From assembly GCA_964384465.1 (NCBI GenBank), contig CAYLLT010000077.1, positions 1 through 30,379 of the forward strand: 30,379 bases of DNA, in the 5' to 3' direction. Source of the DNA: CAYLLT01 sp964384465. Its GTDB lineage: Bacteria; Planctomycetota; Phycisphaerae; UBA1845; PWPN01. Shown piece by piece: positions 30,088-30,379 of the stretch; within the stretch, counting starts at the first letter, position 1; every line of letters starts with the position of its first letter. The translations under genes were made by a program, and so were the position numbers. The notes under the pieces were generated by a model. That model was given only the letters and a program-made list of their open reading frames with translations. It ran no database searches and had not been told where the DNA came from.

Positions 30088-30379
30088 TGATGCGAAGCAC
30101 ACTCACCAATCGCGGGAGGGCGGCACGCACAACGGCACCCATCGCGCGCGGAGCGGTTTTACTCGAAGTGCTCGTCTCGATGGGCCTGCTCATCTTCGGC
30201 ATGTCGGTGGTGGGGCTTCAGATTCGTGCGGGGCTGGATATGGCCCACAGCGCGGACATCGGGACTCGTGCGGTGATGGCCGCGGAGAGCAAGCTGGCCG
30301 AGCTGAGCGCGGGCGTCCTGAAGCCGGAGACGAACAACGATGAGATCAAGGGCGATTTCGGGTCGGTCTATGCCGGTTA
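30087..30379 (+). CDS. gspI: Pseudopilin, GspI-like, 5' part only
   Basis: The gene starts at ATG 30087, overlapping the gspH stop by one base, and runs off the window after about 97 codons. RGAVLLEVLVSMGLLIFGMSVVGLQ is a class III leader (cut after Gly, Glu at +5), followed by the helical stretch ATRAVMAAESKLAELSAG-like region of GspI/PulI minor pseudopilins. The order gspG, gspH, gspI is the standard one for type II secretion operons, so gspJ and gspK may follow outside the window. Confidence 0.75.
   Translation, partial: MMRSTLTNRGRAARTTAPIARGAVLLEVLVSMGLLIFGMSVVGLQIRAGLDMAHSADIGTRAVMAAESKLAELSAGVLKPETNNDEIKGDFGSVYAG

Overview
The window looks like chromosomal DNA of a GC-rich planctomycete-type bacterium, probably from the Phycisphaerae side of the phylum. 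This placement is inferred from gene content and was not measured. The evidence is a Tat-exported Gfo/Idh/MocA oxidoreductase, a long secreted HEAT-repeat protein with a C-terminal beta-sandwich, a secreted beta-solenoid protein with a Gly-rich linker and a Cys/Gly-helix-Arg tail, prepilin genes of a type II secretion system, and intergenic regions crowded with dispersed palindromes and short AT-rich word repeats. Several genes use TTG or GTG starts backed by Shine-Dalgarno sites. No rRNA, tRNA or CRISPR array was seen.

Layout. 1-1375: repeat-rich leader, a DinB-like gene and a MazF/PemK-type toxin-antitoxin pair. 1381-3336 (minus): deoC behind an archaeal-adenylate-kinase-like protein fused to a nucleoside-deoxyribosyltransferase-like domain. 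3506-4923 (plus): a zinc-ribbon membrane protein, coupled to a HAD-fold protein that has lost its catalytic aspartates. 5104-10960 (plus): Gfo/Idh/MocA oxidoreductase, HEAT-repeat protein and an MFS transporter, closed by a perfect 25-bp inverted repeat. 11042-12954 (minus): creatininase-family protein and SppA lipoprotein. 13044-13415: small zinc metallopeptidase. 13416-15087: repeat-rich ground holding a DUF4258/DUF2283/DUF4926 operon between two copies of a ~120-bp direct repeat. 15088-20502 (minus): membrane-fused spermidine-synthase-like protein and the beta-solenoid protein. 20726-22279 (minus): SDR gene, a DUF433/DUF5615 toxin-antitoxin pair and a second SDR 3' end. 22386-22607: a 204-bp MITE-like element with terminal inverted repeats and a perfect 9-bp target duplication. 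22692-26088: secreted phospholipase-A2-like protein, unknown membrane protein, YHS-domain lipoprotein and purD. 26405-26623: a candidate structured RNA ending in a strong terminator. 26704-27033: LPP20-like exported protein. 27444-30379: gspF-gspG-gspH-gspI, running off the window.

Two functional threads stand out: nucleoside/deoxyribose metabolism (deoC and its fused neighbour; purD elsewhere) and protein export (Sec and Tat substrates, SppA, pseudopilins). The most unusual items are the MITE-like element, the toxin-antitoxin cassettes bounded by direct repeats, the HAD-like protein without catalytic acids, the kinase/deoxyribosyltransferase-like fusion and the unassigned RNA candidate upstream of the secretion genes.
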